From Allobaileyella intestinalis (GTDB taxonomy: Bacteria > Bacillota > Clostridia > Peptostreptococcales > Anaerovoracaceae): a stretch of DNA of 64,000 nt. Each line of letters opens with the position of its first letter. Position 1 is the stretch's first letter. The notes beneath the pieces were generated by a model that saw only the letters and a list, made by a program, of their open reading frames with translations, searched no databases and had not been told where the DNA came from. Where the stretch lies: assembly GCF_009695865.1 (NCBI RefSeq), contig NZ_VUNB01000001.1:62001-126000 (forward strand), in the 5' to 3' direction. The position numbers and the translations under genes were made by a program. Of the stretch, positions 24,157 through 33,335 are shown piece after piece.

Positions 24157-24212
24157 GCCGGCCTGAGCCGCCGTATTTTCACAACAGAGAAAGGAATTTT
24201 TAAGAGAAAACC

Positions 24213-24788
24213 ATGGCACAACGAATTACAAGAGAACAGGCCAACGACCTGCTTCATAAATACGTAAAAGGAGAACATTATATTACTCACAGCTACGCCG
24301 TTGAGGCGATCATGCGGGCCCTGGCCAAGAGGCTTGCACCAGATGATGTGGAGTACTGGGGAATTGTAGGACTTCTCCACGACCTCGATGAAGAGACCTG
24401 TGACTGGAGAAATGACATGTCCACCCACGGACCGGTTTCTGCTGAAATCCTTAAGAAAGAGGGCTTCGACGATCAGGTTCTTTGCGACGCCATCTGTGCC
24501 CACAACCCACCAAGCGGTGTGGTAGCCAGAACCACCCTTCAGTATGCAGTGCTGGCCGCCGATCCAATGAGCGGTTTTGTGAAAGCTGTTGCTCAGATCT
24601 ATCCGGACAAAAAGCTGAGCAGCGTTAAAGTGAAGTCCATCAGAAAGCGCTTTAAAGAGCACCGTTTTGCAGCGGGAGCCAACAGAGAGTACATGATGGC
24701 AATAGAAGAAACAGGCATCAGCTTTGACGAGTTTTGCCAGATTGCTTTGGATGCCATGCTGGAGATTCATGAGGAACTGGGCCTCTAG
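24213..24788 (+). CDS. HD-domain hydrolase
   Basis: A 191-residue HD-superfamily protein. Histidines and aspartates occur in the expected order: YITHSYAVEA (first His), GIVGLLHDLDEE (HD pair), STHGPVSAEIL (third His) and CAHNPP, with DPMSGF supplying the last Asp. It is probably a metal-dependent phosphohydrolase acting on a nucleotide or nucleoside phosphate, which would suit its place after the nucleoside phosphorylase; the substrate is not predictable. Ribosome site is modest (AAAGGA further upstream). Confidence 0.8.
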   Translation: MAQRITREQANDLLHKYVKGEHYITHSYAVEAIMRALAKRLAPDDVEYWGIVGLLHDLDEETCDWRNDMSTHGPVSAEILKKEGFDDQVLCDAICAHNPPSGVVARTTLQYAVLAADPMSGFVKAVAQIYPDKKLSSVKVKSIRKRFKEHRFAAGANREYMMAIEETGISFDEFCQIALDAMLEIHEELGL

Positions 24789-24874
24789 TAAAAATATAAT
24801 GCTGCTCTGCGTACTGTTGCGGGCAGAGGTTCAGATAGATTAGTAAATACACAGACAGAAAGGTAAGTAGTTTA

Positions 24875-25138
24875 ATGTCAGAGAAGATGACTTATTACCC
24901 GGAAGGGGTATGCTCGATGATGATTGAAATCGAGACTGAAGGTGATGTGATTAAAGACGTTCAGTTCACTGGAGGATGTAACGGTAATCTTTCAGGAATT
25001 TCTCAGCTTATTAAAGGCATGAAGATTGACGATGTAATTGAGAAGCTGGAGGGAACCACCTGCGGAACTAAAAGCACCTCATGTCCTGACCAGCTGGCTA
25101 AAGCACTGAAGGAACATAAGGCGAATATTGCGGGCTAG
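24875..25138 (+). CDS. TSCPD-domain protein
   Basis: An 87-residue protein ending its conserved core with CGTKSTSCPDQLAKAL, the TSCPD motif. The N-terminal YYPEGVCSMMIEIE and FTGGCNGNL stretches complete this small family, related to a C-terminal domain of some vitamin B12-dependent ribonucleotide reductases. The three conserved cysteines could bind a metal. Function unknown. AGGTAAG ribosome site; a long terminator follows. Confidence 0.85.
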   Translation: MSEKMTYYPEGVCSMMIEIETEGDVIKDVQFTGGCNGNLSGISQLIKGMKIDDVIEKLEGTTCGTKSTSCPDQLAKALKEHKANIAG

Positions 25139-25159
25139 TCTTTTCACTAAAATAAAAGT

Positions 25160-25225
25160 ACCTGGCAGTTCTGATATGAATTCGCCCAAGATTTTGGGTG
25201 CATATCAGCAGCCAGGTGTTTTTTT
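25160..25225 (+). terminator. Branched terminator between TSCPD gene and asd
   Basis: Outer arms ACCTGGC / GCCAGGT enclose CTGATATG / CATATCAG and an inner CCCAAGATTTTGGG, then seven T. It lies between convergent genes and ends the plus-strand unit. Confidence 0.85.
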
Positions 25226-25234
25226 GTGTTGTTA

Positions 25235-26254
25235 TTATTTTACAAAGAGCTCTGCAATCTGGACTGCGTTTGTGGCAGCGCCTTTCCGCACCTGATCGCC
25301 GCAGCACCACAGGTTGATGCCATTTTCATTTGCCAGGTCTCTGCGGATTCGCCCTACGAAGACAGTGTCCTGATCGCTGGTATCAAGAGGCATGGGATAT
25401 ACATTGGAAGCCTTGTCATCAACCAGCCTGCAGCCCGGTGCTTCTGAGACAGCTTTGGCTACATCCTCCAGGTCCAGTTTGTCTTTAGTGATGGCTATGA
25501 CAGAAATAGAATGAGATCTTTCTACAGGAACTCTGACGCAGGTGCAGGACACCTTCATTTCAGGCATGTGGAGAATCTTTCTTCCTTCGTTCTGAAGCTT
25601 CATTTCCTCAGAAGTGTAGCCGTTTTCACCGAAACCTCCAATCTGTGGAATGAGGTTGAAGGCAATCTGGTAAGGGAAGACACCTGTCTTGATTTCACCG
25701 CCTTCCAGAACGGCTTTTGCCTGATCATACATTTCAACTGGACCTTTTGCTCCGGCGCCGCTTACGGCCTGATATGTGGAAGCGTAAAGAGTCTCTATTG
25801 GAGAAAGCTTGTTGATTCCGTTAATGGCAACCAGGGTGATGATAGTAGAACAGTTTGGATTGGCAATAACGCCGTGATGCTTGAAGGCATCATCCGGGTT
25901 GATTTCCGGAACCACCAGAGGAACATCAGGATCCAGACGGAAGGCGCTGGAGTTGTCGATGTATATTGCGCCGGAAGCCTTTATGTTGTTTACAAATTTC
26001 TTTGAAATGTCATTTTCTGCAGCACCCAGAACTATGTCCAGACCTTCGAAAGAATCATCGGAAGCTTCACGGATAGTTACTTTTCCAAATTTTCCTGCGT
26101 CAACAACCTTGCCGGCACTTCTGCTGCTGGCAAGAAGGCGGAGCTCAGCTACAGGAAAATCTCTTTCGCCAAGAACCTTTACCATTTCCTGGCCTACGGC
26201 CCCCGTGGCCCCCAGAATACCTACATTATATTTTTTAAGCTTTTCTTCACTCAT
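25235..26254 (-). CDS. asd: Aspartate-semialdehyde dehydrogenase
   Basis: A 339-residue enzyme that reduces aspartyl phosphate to aspartate semialdehyde with NADPH, the branch point to lysine, diaminopimelate, threonine and methionine. GATGAVGQ near residue 15 is the NADP-binding loop; NPNCSTI holds the catalytic cysteine; the ERSHSI segment near residue 240 supplies the active-site histidine. AGGAGGT before the ATG. It is the third gene of hom-lysC-asd, 28 bases after lysC, so the whole aspartate pathway to homoserine is made from one transcript. Confidence 0.96.
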   Translation of the reverse strand: MSEEKLKKYNVGILGATGAVGQEMVKVLGERDFPVAELRLLASSRSAGKVVDAGKFGKVTIREASDDSFEGLDIVLGAAENDISKKFVNNIKASGAIYIDNSSAFRLDPDVPLVVPEINPDDAFKHHGVIANPNCSTIITLVAINGINKLSPIETLYASTYQAVSGAGAKGPVEMYDQAKAVLEGGEIKTGVFPYQIAFNLIPQIGGFGENGYTSEEMKLQNEGRKILHMPEMKVSCTCVRVPVERSHSISVIAITKDKLDLEDVAKAVSEAPGCRLVDDKASNVYPMPLDTSDQDTVFVGRIRRDLANENGINLWCCGDQVRKGAATNAVQIAELFVK

Positions 26255-26282
26255 TAATATTTACCTCCTGTATTATGGGAAA

Positions 26283-27602
26283 TTACGCAAAACTGTTGTA
26301 CAGTGTCTTTATTGCTCTGGCAAAGTCGTCGTTGCTTACGCCTACCATGATATTAATCTCGTCAGCGCTTTGCTTTATCATTCTGACGCTGATGTTTTCC
26401 TCGCCCAGAGCCTGGAAAATCTGGCCGGAAATTCCGGATTTGTATGCCATCTGCCGGCCTACTATGGCGATGATGGAGATGTTGTCCTGGACTTTCATGT
26501 TGTCAACTCCATCAGTTCCCTTCAGCTCACCGGCAAATTCATATTTGGAATGTTCCAGCTTTTCTGTAGGGAAGAGCAGGGAAAAACTGTCTATTCCGGA
26601 GCTCAGCATTTCCGGCTCTATTCCGTAGCGGTCGCAAAGTCCCAGTGTAGACTGAAGGAGCTTTGAAACAGATTCGTTGTGATTGCAGTACACTTCAACA
26701 GTAGTGAAATTCTTTTTCCCTGTTATGCCCGTAATAAATCTGGAAATATCTCCTTCGCAATCTTCTTCAAAGGATTCCATGATTATGGTTCCAGGATCTT
26801 CCGGCTTATTGGTGTTCCTGATGTTCACAGGAATGTTTTTCCTGCGGACAGGAAAAACCGTATCTTCGTGGAGAACTGCCGCACCCATGTAAGACATCTC
26901 TCTCAGCTCATCGTAGGTAACCCGGGAAATGCTTTTCGGATTGGAGACAATCCTCGGGTCCACCATGAGAATGCCGCTGACGTCAGTCCAGTTTTCGTAC
27001 ACATCTGCACCTAAGGCAGCAGAGACTATGGCTCCGGTTACATCCGATCCACCTCTGGAAAACGTTCTGATCTCTCCGTTCGGAAGAGATCCGTAGAAAC
27101 CGGGAATAACTATGGAACCGTTGGCTTCGAGGGCCTGAACCAGTCCGCTGTTAGTTCGGTTGTAGTCGATGTGGCCGTCGTATCTGAAACAGATCACATC
27201 GGCAGCGTCTACGAAGGTGAATCCCAGGTATTCGGCCATGAGGCGGGCGTTCAGATATTCTCCTCTTGAAACCAGGTATTCTACAGACATGCCTTTCTTC
27301 AGATGGCTGCGGATGGTCTCGAATTCAGAATCCAGGTCGGTATTAAGGCCGCAGCCCTTGCGTATGTCCATATATCTTTCTTCGATCATCTCGAAAATGG
27401 AATCATAAGACACATCGTATTTAAGATGGGCATTGCACAGGTAGAGAAGGTCCGTAACCTTGTTGTCATCACTGCTGCGCTTGCCCGGGGCAGATACCAC
27501 CACCACTCTTCTGGAAGGGTCGGAATCAATGATGTTCTTGACTTTTTCAAACTGAGCGCTGGAGCTCAGGGAGGATCCTCCGAATTTTGCTACTTTTAAC
27601 AT
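26283..27602 (-). CDS. lysC: Aspartate kinase
   Basis: A 439-residue monofunctional aspartokinase. KFGGSSL at 5-11 is the family signature and RGGSDVTGA is the phosphate-binding region; the last 140 residues form two ACT domains (beginning near FTTVEVYCNHN and DNISIIAIVG), which usually sense lysine or threonine. It phosphorylates aspartate. The start has CAGGAGT seven bases upstream and lies four bases after the hom stop. Confidence 0.95.
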   Translation of the reverse strand: MLKVAKFGGSSLSSSAQFEKVKNIIDSDPSRRVVVVSAPGKRSSDDNKVTDLLYLCNAHLKYDVSYDSIFEMIEERYMDIRKGCGLNTDLDSEFETIRSHLKKGMSVEYLVSRGEYLNARLMAEYLGFTFVDAADVICFRYDGHIDYNRTNSGLVQALEANGSIVIPGFYGSLPNGEIRTFSRGGSDVTGAIVSAALGADVYENWTDVSGILMVDPRIVSNPKSISRVTYDELREMSYMGAAVLHEDTVFPVRRKNIPVNIRNTNKPEDPGTIIMESFEEDCEGDISRFITGITGKKNFTTVEVYCNHNESVSKLLQSTLGLCDRYGIEPEMLSSGIDSFSLLFPTEKLEHSKYEFAGELKGTDGVDNMKVQDNISIIAIVGRQMAYKSGISGQIFQALGEENISVRMIKQSADEINIMVGVSNDDFARAIKTLYNSFA

Positions 27603-27605
27603 TTG

Positions 27606-28793
27606 CTACTCCTGTATCCCGGCCATGAAGAAGGCACCGGTCTTTCTGAATTCTGAAGCGATAGAATGGGCCTCTGAAACGGAGACCGGTTTGGTTATCA
27701 GATAGAAACTGTACTTGTCTTCATCCTGCTCCTCAACAATCTGGAAAGGGAAGCCTTTAACGCTGTGATCAATTCTGATGTAGTAGCGGTGCAAGGCCTG
27801 GCTGTTGTCAACAGGAGTTGTCCCTTCAGGCAATGTGTAATGGCGCTCCGGCAGCATGTCGACTTTCCCGTTGAGATCCAGAACATCCTGAATTACAGAG
27901 GAGCCTGTAGGAGCTTTTCCTGCACCCTGTCCGTAGAAGCTCTGAACTCCCAGTTCTTTTCCTTCTAATGATACAAGGTTGTTGTTTGCGCCGGTGCCGG
28001 CCTCCAGAGTGCTGTTTCCAAACAGGGCAGGTTCAACATAGGCGGATACAGAACTTCCGTCAGATGATCCGTTTACAGATCCGTTCATGATCAGCCTACA
28101 GACGTATCCGTGAGTTTTGAACCAGCTGATATCTCTGGCTGTAATTGAGCTGATGCCAAAAACAGGTACATCATCTGGGGAGATGTCTGCGTCGAAGGCC
28201 AGGTTAGAGGAAATCACGCACTTTCTCATGGTGTCGAAGCCTTCTATATCATCGGTTGGATCTTTTTCAGCGTAGCCCAGATCCTGAGCGCTCTTCAGAA
28301 TTTCTGAAAAATCAGAACCTTCCCTGTGCATGGTATCCAGAATGTAGTTGCACGTTCCATTCAGGATGCCGCTGACTCTGGTGATTGTGTCGCAACGCCT
28401 GGTGCGGAGCAAGTTGAAAAGCCATGGAATTCCGCCTCCTGCAGAAGAGGTGAAGCGGATAGAAACGCAGTTCTTCCTTGCACACTGAGTCAATTCTCTG
28501 TAAAAGGCACTGATCAGTCCTTTATTAGGTGTGACCACGCTCTTGCCGGCATTCATTGCTGCAGTTACATATTCATATGCAGGATGGAGGCCGCCCATGC
28601 ATTCACATACAACATCTACCTTAGGGTCTTTGATGATATCATCTATATCCGATGTTACGAAGGGCTGGTATTCTGGAGCAACTTCCTTGCCAGGCCTTAC
28701 AAAAATCCACTTAACTTTTATGTCACGGGTTCTGGCAGCTGCCTCCCATGCGCCGGTGCCTACGGTGCCCAGACCGAGAATGGCTATATTCAT
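27606..28793 (-). CDS. hom: Homoserine dehydrogenase
   Basis: A 395-residue enzyme that reduces aspartate semialdehyde to homoserine. GLGTVGTG at 6-13 is the nucleotide-binding loop, and NGTCNYIL with the following GYAEKDPTDDIEG segment are the homoserine dehydrogenase catalytic signatures. The C-terminal 70 residues look like an ACT domain (YYIRIDHSVKGFPFQIVEE), which would allow feedback control. I place the start at 28793 because AGGAGAAAG lies just before it; the frame stays open 17 codons further without a site. First gene of the hom-lysC-asd unit. Confidence 0.94.
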   Translation of the reverse strand: MNIAILGLGTVGTGAWEAAARTRDIKVKWIFVRPGKEVAPEYQPFVTSDIDDIIKDPKVDVVCECMGGLHPAYEYVTAAMNAGKSVVTPNKGLISAFYRELTQCARKNCVSIRFTSSAGGGIPWLFNLLRTRRCDTITRVSGILNGTCNYILDTMHREGSDFSEILKSAQDLGYAEKDPTDDIEGFDTMRKCVISSNLAFDADISPDDVPVFGISSITARDISWFKTHGYVCRLIMNGSVNGSSDGSSVSAYVEPALFGNSTLEAGTGANNNLVSLEGKELGVQSFYGQGAGKAPTGSSVIQDVLDLNGKVDMLPERHYTLPEGTTPVDNSQALHRYYIRIDHSVKGFPFQIVEEQDEDKYSFYLITKPVSVSEAHSIASEFRKTGAFFMAGIQE

Positions 28794-28846
28794 ATTACTT
28801 TCTCCTGATTTTCTTCTTGAAACATCATTCTTATTTTGTATCAATA

Positions 28847-28862
28847 TTTATCCGTGGATAAA
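28847..28862. promoter_or_regulatory. Palindrome between divergent hom and thrC
   Basis: TTTATCC-GT-GGATAAA is a perfect 16-base palindrome midway between the two divergent starts and six bases upstream of the thrC -35. It is a good candidate operator for shared control of the threonine pathway. Confidence 0.5.
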
Positions 28863-28868
28863 AGACAC

Positions 28869-28897
28869 TTGTCTTTAAACCAGAAATAATGTATCAT
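28869..28897 (+). promoter_or_regulatory. Promoter of thrC
   Basis: TTGTCT (28869-28874) and TATCAT (28892-28897) are 17 bases apart. The start of thrC follows about 30 bases after the expected transcription start. Confidence 0.6.
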
Positions 28898-28934
28898 GAT
28901 TCCACAAAGTTTTCAAGAAAAATAGGTGAAATGC

Positions 28935-30431
28935 ATGAAAAATTATGTAAGCACAAGAAATCCTGAAGTTAAAGCTACCCCGGCTCAGGCCGTACTGAAG
29001 GGCCTGGCACCTGACGGGGGACTGTTTGTACCAGATGACCTTGACTCAATAAAAGTAAATATGCAGGCCATGATGAACATGAGCTACCGGGAAATGGCCA
29101 GAGTTGTGTTCGGATTGTTTTTTCCTGATCTGGGAGATAAGACACTGGCATCCATTCTGGAGAAAAGCTATGAGAACAAGTTCGACGTTCCCGAACTGGC
29201 TCCTCTGGTGCCGGTAAGTGACTCATACGTACTGGAACTTTTTCACGGACCTACCTGCGCCTTCAAGGATGTGGCCCTATCAGCTCTTCCTAATCTGATG
29301 ACCGCCTCGGCCCGCCACGAGAATTTTCAGAAGAGAATTCTCATTCTGGTAGCAACCAGCGGCGATACTGGCAGTGCAGCCCTTACGGGATTTTCCAATG
29401 TAGAAGGAACAGATGCCCTGGTATTCTATCCAGAGACGGGAATTTCACAGTCCCAGAGGCTTCAGATGGTAACTCAGCCTGCCTCAAACGTCAGGGCCTG
29501 CGCAGTAAAAGGCAACTTCGATGATGCACAGAGAGGGGTAAAGGAAATTTTCCAGGAAGTGGAAGAGCCTGCAGAAGGGGTATCCCTGTCCAGTGCAAAC
29601 TCCATTAATATCGGAAGACTTGTGCCTCAGATTGTGTACTACTTTAATGCATATAAGAGCCTTCTGGACAGAAAGGCAATCAAACTGGGCCAGGAGGTTT
29701 CATATATAGTTCCAACAGGAAACTTCGGAGATATTTTTGCTGGCTGGCTGGCGAGAGCCATGGGCCTTCCTGTGGGACGGCTGATCTGCGCGTCCAATGA
29801 GAACGACGTGCTCACAGAGTTCCTGAACACAGGCAGATACAACAAGAAGAGAGATTTTATGAGAACCACATCTCCGTCCATGGATATTCTGGTTTCCAGC
29901 AATCTGGAAAGACTTCTGTATTTCGTATGCGGACCGGAGAAGACGGCCAGATACATGGAGGAGCTGAGGACTAAGGGAGAATACCAGCTGGAAGAAGATG
30001 ATTTGCTGGAGATACAGGGAGTTTTCGGATGCGCTTCTGTTAACAGCAATGAATCTGCAGAGGTAATCAACCGGGTGTTCAGGGAAAATAATTATCTCAT
30101 GGATCCTCATACTGCAGTTGCCTGGGGCGCTATGGAGAAGCTGGTGGCATCAGGGGAACTGAAGAAAGATGAAGCAAAGGTGGTGCTTTCCACTGCATCT
30201 CCGTATAAGTTCTCAAGATCAATGCTGGAAGCTCTGGGCCAGACAGGAGGAGAGAGCGACCATGAGAATATGAAGAAACTTCAGGATTATACGGGAGTCA
30301 AGGCACCGGAAGCTCTTTCATCTCTTTTCGAAAAAGAAGTGATTCATAAAGATGTGATAGAGGCCGGCCAGATGAAAGAATATGTGATAGAAGCTGCAGA
30401 GGCTGGCAGGAGAATCAGGAATGGGCAGTAA
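28935..30431 (+). CDS. thrC: Threonine synthase
   Basis: A 498-residue PLP enzyme of the longer threonine synthase class. YVSTRNP and GLAPDGGLFVP mark the N-terminal domain, HGPTCAFKDVAL carries the PLP lysine, and ATSGDTGSAAL is the phosphate-binding part. It converts phosphohomoserine to threonine. Start ATG 28935 has AGGTGA five bases upstream; a GTG nine bases earlier lies in that site. Homoserine kinase, the step before, is not in the window. Its last 11 bases overlap the ACT-domain gene. Confidence 0.96.
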   Translation: MKNYVSTRNPEVKATPAQAVLKGLAPDGGLFVPDDLDSIKVNMQAMMNMSYREMARVVFGLFFPDLGDKTLASILEKSYENKFDVPELAPLVPVSDSYVLELFHGPTCAFKDVALSALPNLMTASARHENFQKRILILVATSGDTGSAALTGFSNVEGTDALVFYPETGISQSQRLQMVTQPASNVRACAVKGNFDDAQRGVKEIFQEVEEPAEGVSLSSANSINIGRLVPQIVYYFNAYKSLLDRKAIKLGQEVSYIVPTGNFGDIFAGWLARAMGLPVGRLICASNENDVLTEFLNTGRYNKKRDFMRTTSPSMDILVSSNLERLLYFVCGPEKTARYMEELRTKGEYQLEEDDLLEIQGVFGCASVNSNESAEVINRVFRENNYLMDPHTAVAWGAMEKLVASGELKKDEAKVVLSTASPYKFSRSMLEALGQTGGESDHENMKKLQDYTGVKAPEALSSLFEKEVIHKDVIEAGQMKEYVIEAAEAGRRIRNGQ

Positions 30432-30858
30432 GTATCTTGTTGTAGACAAGAGCATCCTTCCCGGCTATTATGAGAAAGTTGTGGAAGCCAGAAAACTTCT
30501 GGAAAGCGGAAAGGTCAAGGACGTGAGCCAGGCCGCAAAGCAGGTTGGAATTTCCAGAAGCACCTATTATAAATACAGAGACTATGTGATGGAGCTGGAC
30601 GCCGGATCTCAGATGAAGAGGGCGATAATATCCATGATGCTGGATCACGAACCGGGAGTGCTCCTCAGGATTATTCAGGTGATTAATTCTTTTTCGTACA
30701 GCATATGGACCATCAACCAGAACCCGCCTGTCCATGAGCAGGCAAATGTGGTAATTGCCATCGATCTTGTTAACGGAACCAGGGATCTGGACGATATGAT
30801 GGATGAGATAGGAGTTACGGCTGGTGTAAAAAAAGTGTCACTTCTTGGAATTGAATAA
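30421..30858 (+). CDS. ACT-domain protein (PheB/UPF0735 type)
   Basis: A 145-residue protein with an N-terminal helix-turn-helix-like part (DVSQAAKQVGISRSTYYKYRD) and a C-terminal ACT domain (EPGVLLRIIQVINSFSYSIWTI). This is the PheB-like family found with threonine or phenylalanine genes in Firmicutes. It may sense an amino acid. The start lies inside the end of thrC, which implies coupled translation and a link to threonine synthesis. Confidence 0.88.
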   Translation: MGSKYLVVDKSILPGYYEKVVEARKLLESGKVKDVSQAAKQVGISRSTYYKYRDYVMELDAGSQMKRAIISMMLDHEPGVLLRIIQVINSFSYSIWTINQNPPVHEQANVVIAIDLVNGTRDLDDMMDEIGVTAGVKKVSLLGIE

Positions 30859-31044
30859 TATTGAATAAGTGAATTGGCGTGTCCCGGTATCCTGCCCAGG
30901 GTGCCGGGATAAATACTGTATCAAAAAATATTGTATTGAAAAAAACTATAAATGCAAATTCTTGGCCTTTTTATCCGGAGCAGTGCGGTTTGACAAGATT
31001 TTTAACAATAGGATAAAATGCTAATGTATTTATGGAGGGAGTTT

Positions 31045-31959
31045 ATGGATTTCAAGCAGATAGAAGCGTTCGTCAATGTTGTAAGGTATAAGAGTTTCAG
31101 CCGTGCGGCGGATGCTACTTTTTTCACCCAGCCAACCATAAGTACACACATAAGCACACTGGAGAAGGAACTTGGAACACGCCTTCTTGACAGAAGGGGT
31201 AGAACTGTTGAGATGACTCCCCAGGGAAGGAAGTTTTACAAATATGCCGTTGAGATGGTCAACACCAGAGAGCTTGCTGTGGGAGCACTTAACGACAGCG
31301 GCGATGAAATCGAGGGTATCCTGGAACTTCAGACATCCAGCATCCCGGGGCTTACCTTTCTTCCTGAAATGCTGTCCAGGTTTCATGACATTCACCTTAA
31401 GACAAGATTTTATGTGGATACTTCAGACAGCCGGACAGCCATTGAGAACCTGATTGACAGGAGAGGGGAGCTGGCCTTCGTTGGTGACAAGATAAATAAT
31501 TCCAACCTTTCATATACGAAAATTTTCTCCGACAAGGTGGTGCTGGCCGTTCCTGCCTCTTTTAACATGGAGGGCAGTGATATTTCCATCTCTGAAGCTG
31601 TAAAGTATCCGTTTATCTGGAGAGAAAACGGATCAGCAACTAAAACATCCTTCGAAGAAACTGCTGCAAACCTTGGTTATGACAAGACGACCTTTGATGT
31701 AGTTGCCAGGTTTAACGACCTCGACACCATCATCAGGTCTGTAGAGCAGGGCCTGGGAGTATCTGTGTTATCCCAGCATACCCTGGACAAGATGCACAGC
31801 AACGACATAAGGATTCTCCCTATAAAGGAATTCAAAAAGAACAGGGATTTTTACATGGTTTCACTGAAGGGAATAACCCATTCCCCTGTAGCGGAAGCAT
31901 TCTGCAACTTTGTGAAGGAGAACAAAGAGCTGGCTTTCAAGAGCAGCGACCAGGAATAG
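31045..31959 (+). CDS. LysR-family regulator of the selenium-metabolism type
   Basis: A 304-residue LysR protein. The N-terminal helix-turn-helix runs AFVNVVRYKSFSRAADATFF to TQPTISTHISTLEKELG, with RRGRTVEMTPQG next, then a substrate-binding domain. Start at ATG 31045, since GGAGGGA is six bases upstream; an in-frame ATG nine codons earlier has no site. It lies at the edge of the selenium genes and converges on selD, and related LysR regulators are often found beside selD/selA/selB in Clostridia. Its target and inducer are not shown by the sequence. Confidence 0.88.
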   Translation: MDFKQIEAFVNVVRYKSFSRAADATFFTQPTISTHISTLEKELGTRLLDRRGRTVEMTPQGRKFYKYAVEMVNTRELAVGALNDSGDEIEGILELQTSSIPGLTFLPEMLSRFHDIHLKTRFYVDTSDSRTAIENLIDRRGELAFVGDKINNSNLSYTKIFSDKVVLAVPASFNMEGSDISISEAVKYPFIWRENGSATKTSFEETAANLGYDKTTFDVVARFNDLDTIIRSVEQGLGVSVLSQHTLDKMHSNDIRILPIKEFKKNRDFYMVSLKGITHSPVAEAFCNFVKENKELAFKSSDQE

Positions 31960-32007
31960 ACAGAAGAGAATAGAATTGAATTGAATCTCCTTACAGAGGA
32001 GTCACTG

Positions 32008-32052
32008 AAAAAGGATCCGGCACACTTCAGCAAATGTGTCAGATCCTTTTGC
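32008..32052. terminator. Bidirectional terminator between the LysR gene and selD
   Basis: Arms AAAAGGATC and GATCCTTTT with inner GGCACA / TGTGTC form a long stem. T runs follow on both strands, with the better one on the minus strand. Confidence 0.7.
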
Positions 32053-32072
32053 ATTATTCCAGTATTTGTTTT

Positions 32073-33164
32073 TTAACCGTTAACGATCTCTATATATCTG
32101 GACTTCTTCTCCTTGAACCGGCCGATGACCGCGTTCTCGCATCCCTTTTCTCCCAGCTGGTACTGAAGCCTTTCAAGCTGATCTTCTTTTACGGCAAAGA
32201 GAAGACCACCAGAGGTCTGGGGATCGTAGAGACAGTCAATAACATCCTGGGAGACGTTTACTGTATAGTCAATAACATCGTCCTTCAGGTAGCTAATGTT
32301 GTTGTGGCCGCCTGCAGGAAGGAATCCCTGGGATGCAAGTTCCAGAGCCTTAGGAAAAACAGGAACCCGTTCAGCAAAAACCTCCAGGGTTACATTGCCG
32401 GCCTTCGCCATCTCCGCACCGTGACCGAGAAGACCGAAGCCTGTAATATCAGTGCATCCGTCAACTTTTACTCCTTCTGCTGCTTCATAGGCATACTTGT
32501 TAAGGGCAGCCATGGTTTCAACTGCAGCTTTGTACTCATCAGGAGTAAGCATATCAACCTTTGCCCCTCCTGTAAGAAGTCCGGTACCTATCTTCTTTGA
32601 GATGACCAGATAATCTCCTTCTTCAGCACTGTTGCTCCAGACATGGTCAGGGTGGGCAAATCCCGTGACGCTGAGACCGTATTTCGGCTCTGTGTCCTGA
32701 ATGCTGTGACCGCCTGTTATCATGGCACCACATTCATTTACCATATCATTGCCGCCCTGAAGGATGGCTTCCACAGCTTCCAGAGGAAGGCTGTTTGGGA
32801 AAGTAAGAAGGTTCATAGCCAGTTTCGGGGTTCCTCCCATGGCATAAATGTCGCTCAGGGAATTTGCTGCTGCTATTCTTCCGAAATCGTAGGGGTCATC
32901 TACGATAGGAGGGAAAAAGTCGATGCTGTTGATCATTGCAACATCATCGTTTATCTTGTAGACACACGCATCATCGCTGCTGTCAAAGCCTACCATTACA
33001 TTTGGATCCTTTATCTTAGGAAGGCTCTTCAAAATATCGCTTAGGACTCCCGGCCCTATCTTTGCTCCTCATCCGCCGGCCTGTGTCATCTGGGTCAGCT
33101 TTACGTCTTTAAACGGGATGGTGACAGAGCAGCTGGAACCCGTTGAAACTTTATCCATTGCCAT
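32073..33164 (-). CDS. selD: Selenide, water dikinase, a selenoprotein with in-frame UGA
   Basis: SelD makes selenophosphate from selenide and ATP. The gene reads through an in-frame TGA at 33071-33069: upstream codons give VKLTQMTQAGG, then the TGA, then GAKIGPGVLSDILKSL, exactly the active-site region of SelD where the residue is Cys or Sec. Thus Sec32 is the catalytic residue and the product has 363 residues. Downstream are the usual SelD motifs (DFFPPIVDDPYDFGRIAAAN, ITGFGLLGHG, YDPQTSGGLLF). The start at 33164 has AAGGAG seven bases upstream. An automatic call would start at 33032 and miss 44 residues. All decoding parts (selC, selA, selB) are nearby, in line with self-dependent synthesis. 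Confidence 0.95.
33042..33058 (-). promoter_or_regulatory. Candidate bacterial SECIS hairpin of selD
   Basis: On the mRNA, ten bases after the UGA, UAGGG and UCCUA can pair (one G-U) around the seven-base loop CCGGGAG. Position, small size and G-rich apical loop suit a SelB-binding SECIS element inside the coding region. Confidence 0.55.
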
Positions 33165-33254
33165 TGCCATTCTCCTTATTAATTAGTTCTTTGTATGTTA
33201 ATATTGACATTCTCTATAATTGTATCCGAAATATTATAGCAGTCATAATAGTAG

Positions 33255-33281
33255 TGACGTATTGAAAATATCAATACGTCA
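33255..33281. promoter_or_regulatory. Perfect 11-base inverted repeat upstream of selD
   Basis: TGACGTATTGA and TCAATACGTCA flank AAATA. The dyad lies between the end of the selenocysteine-lyase-like gene and the selD start, with no T run, so an operator is more likely than a terminator. The ATTGA / TCAAT core has the T-N-A form seen in LysR sites. Confidence 0.5.
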
Positions 33282-33335
33282 CCGGAAATCCTTAGTTTAT
33301 GAAAGTTTAAACTAAAATGGAAAATCAAAAGTCAA

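Noticed and set aside
28794..28934. T-box or amino-acid riboswitch between hom and thrC
   Set aside because: The region is too short, and I see no T-box sequence, specifier stem or terminator/antiterminator pair.
30859..31017. Terminator after the ACT-domain gene
   Set aside because: TCCCGG / CCGGGA can pair around 30882-30910, but no T run follows, so I could not support a terminator.
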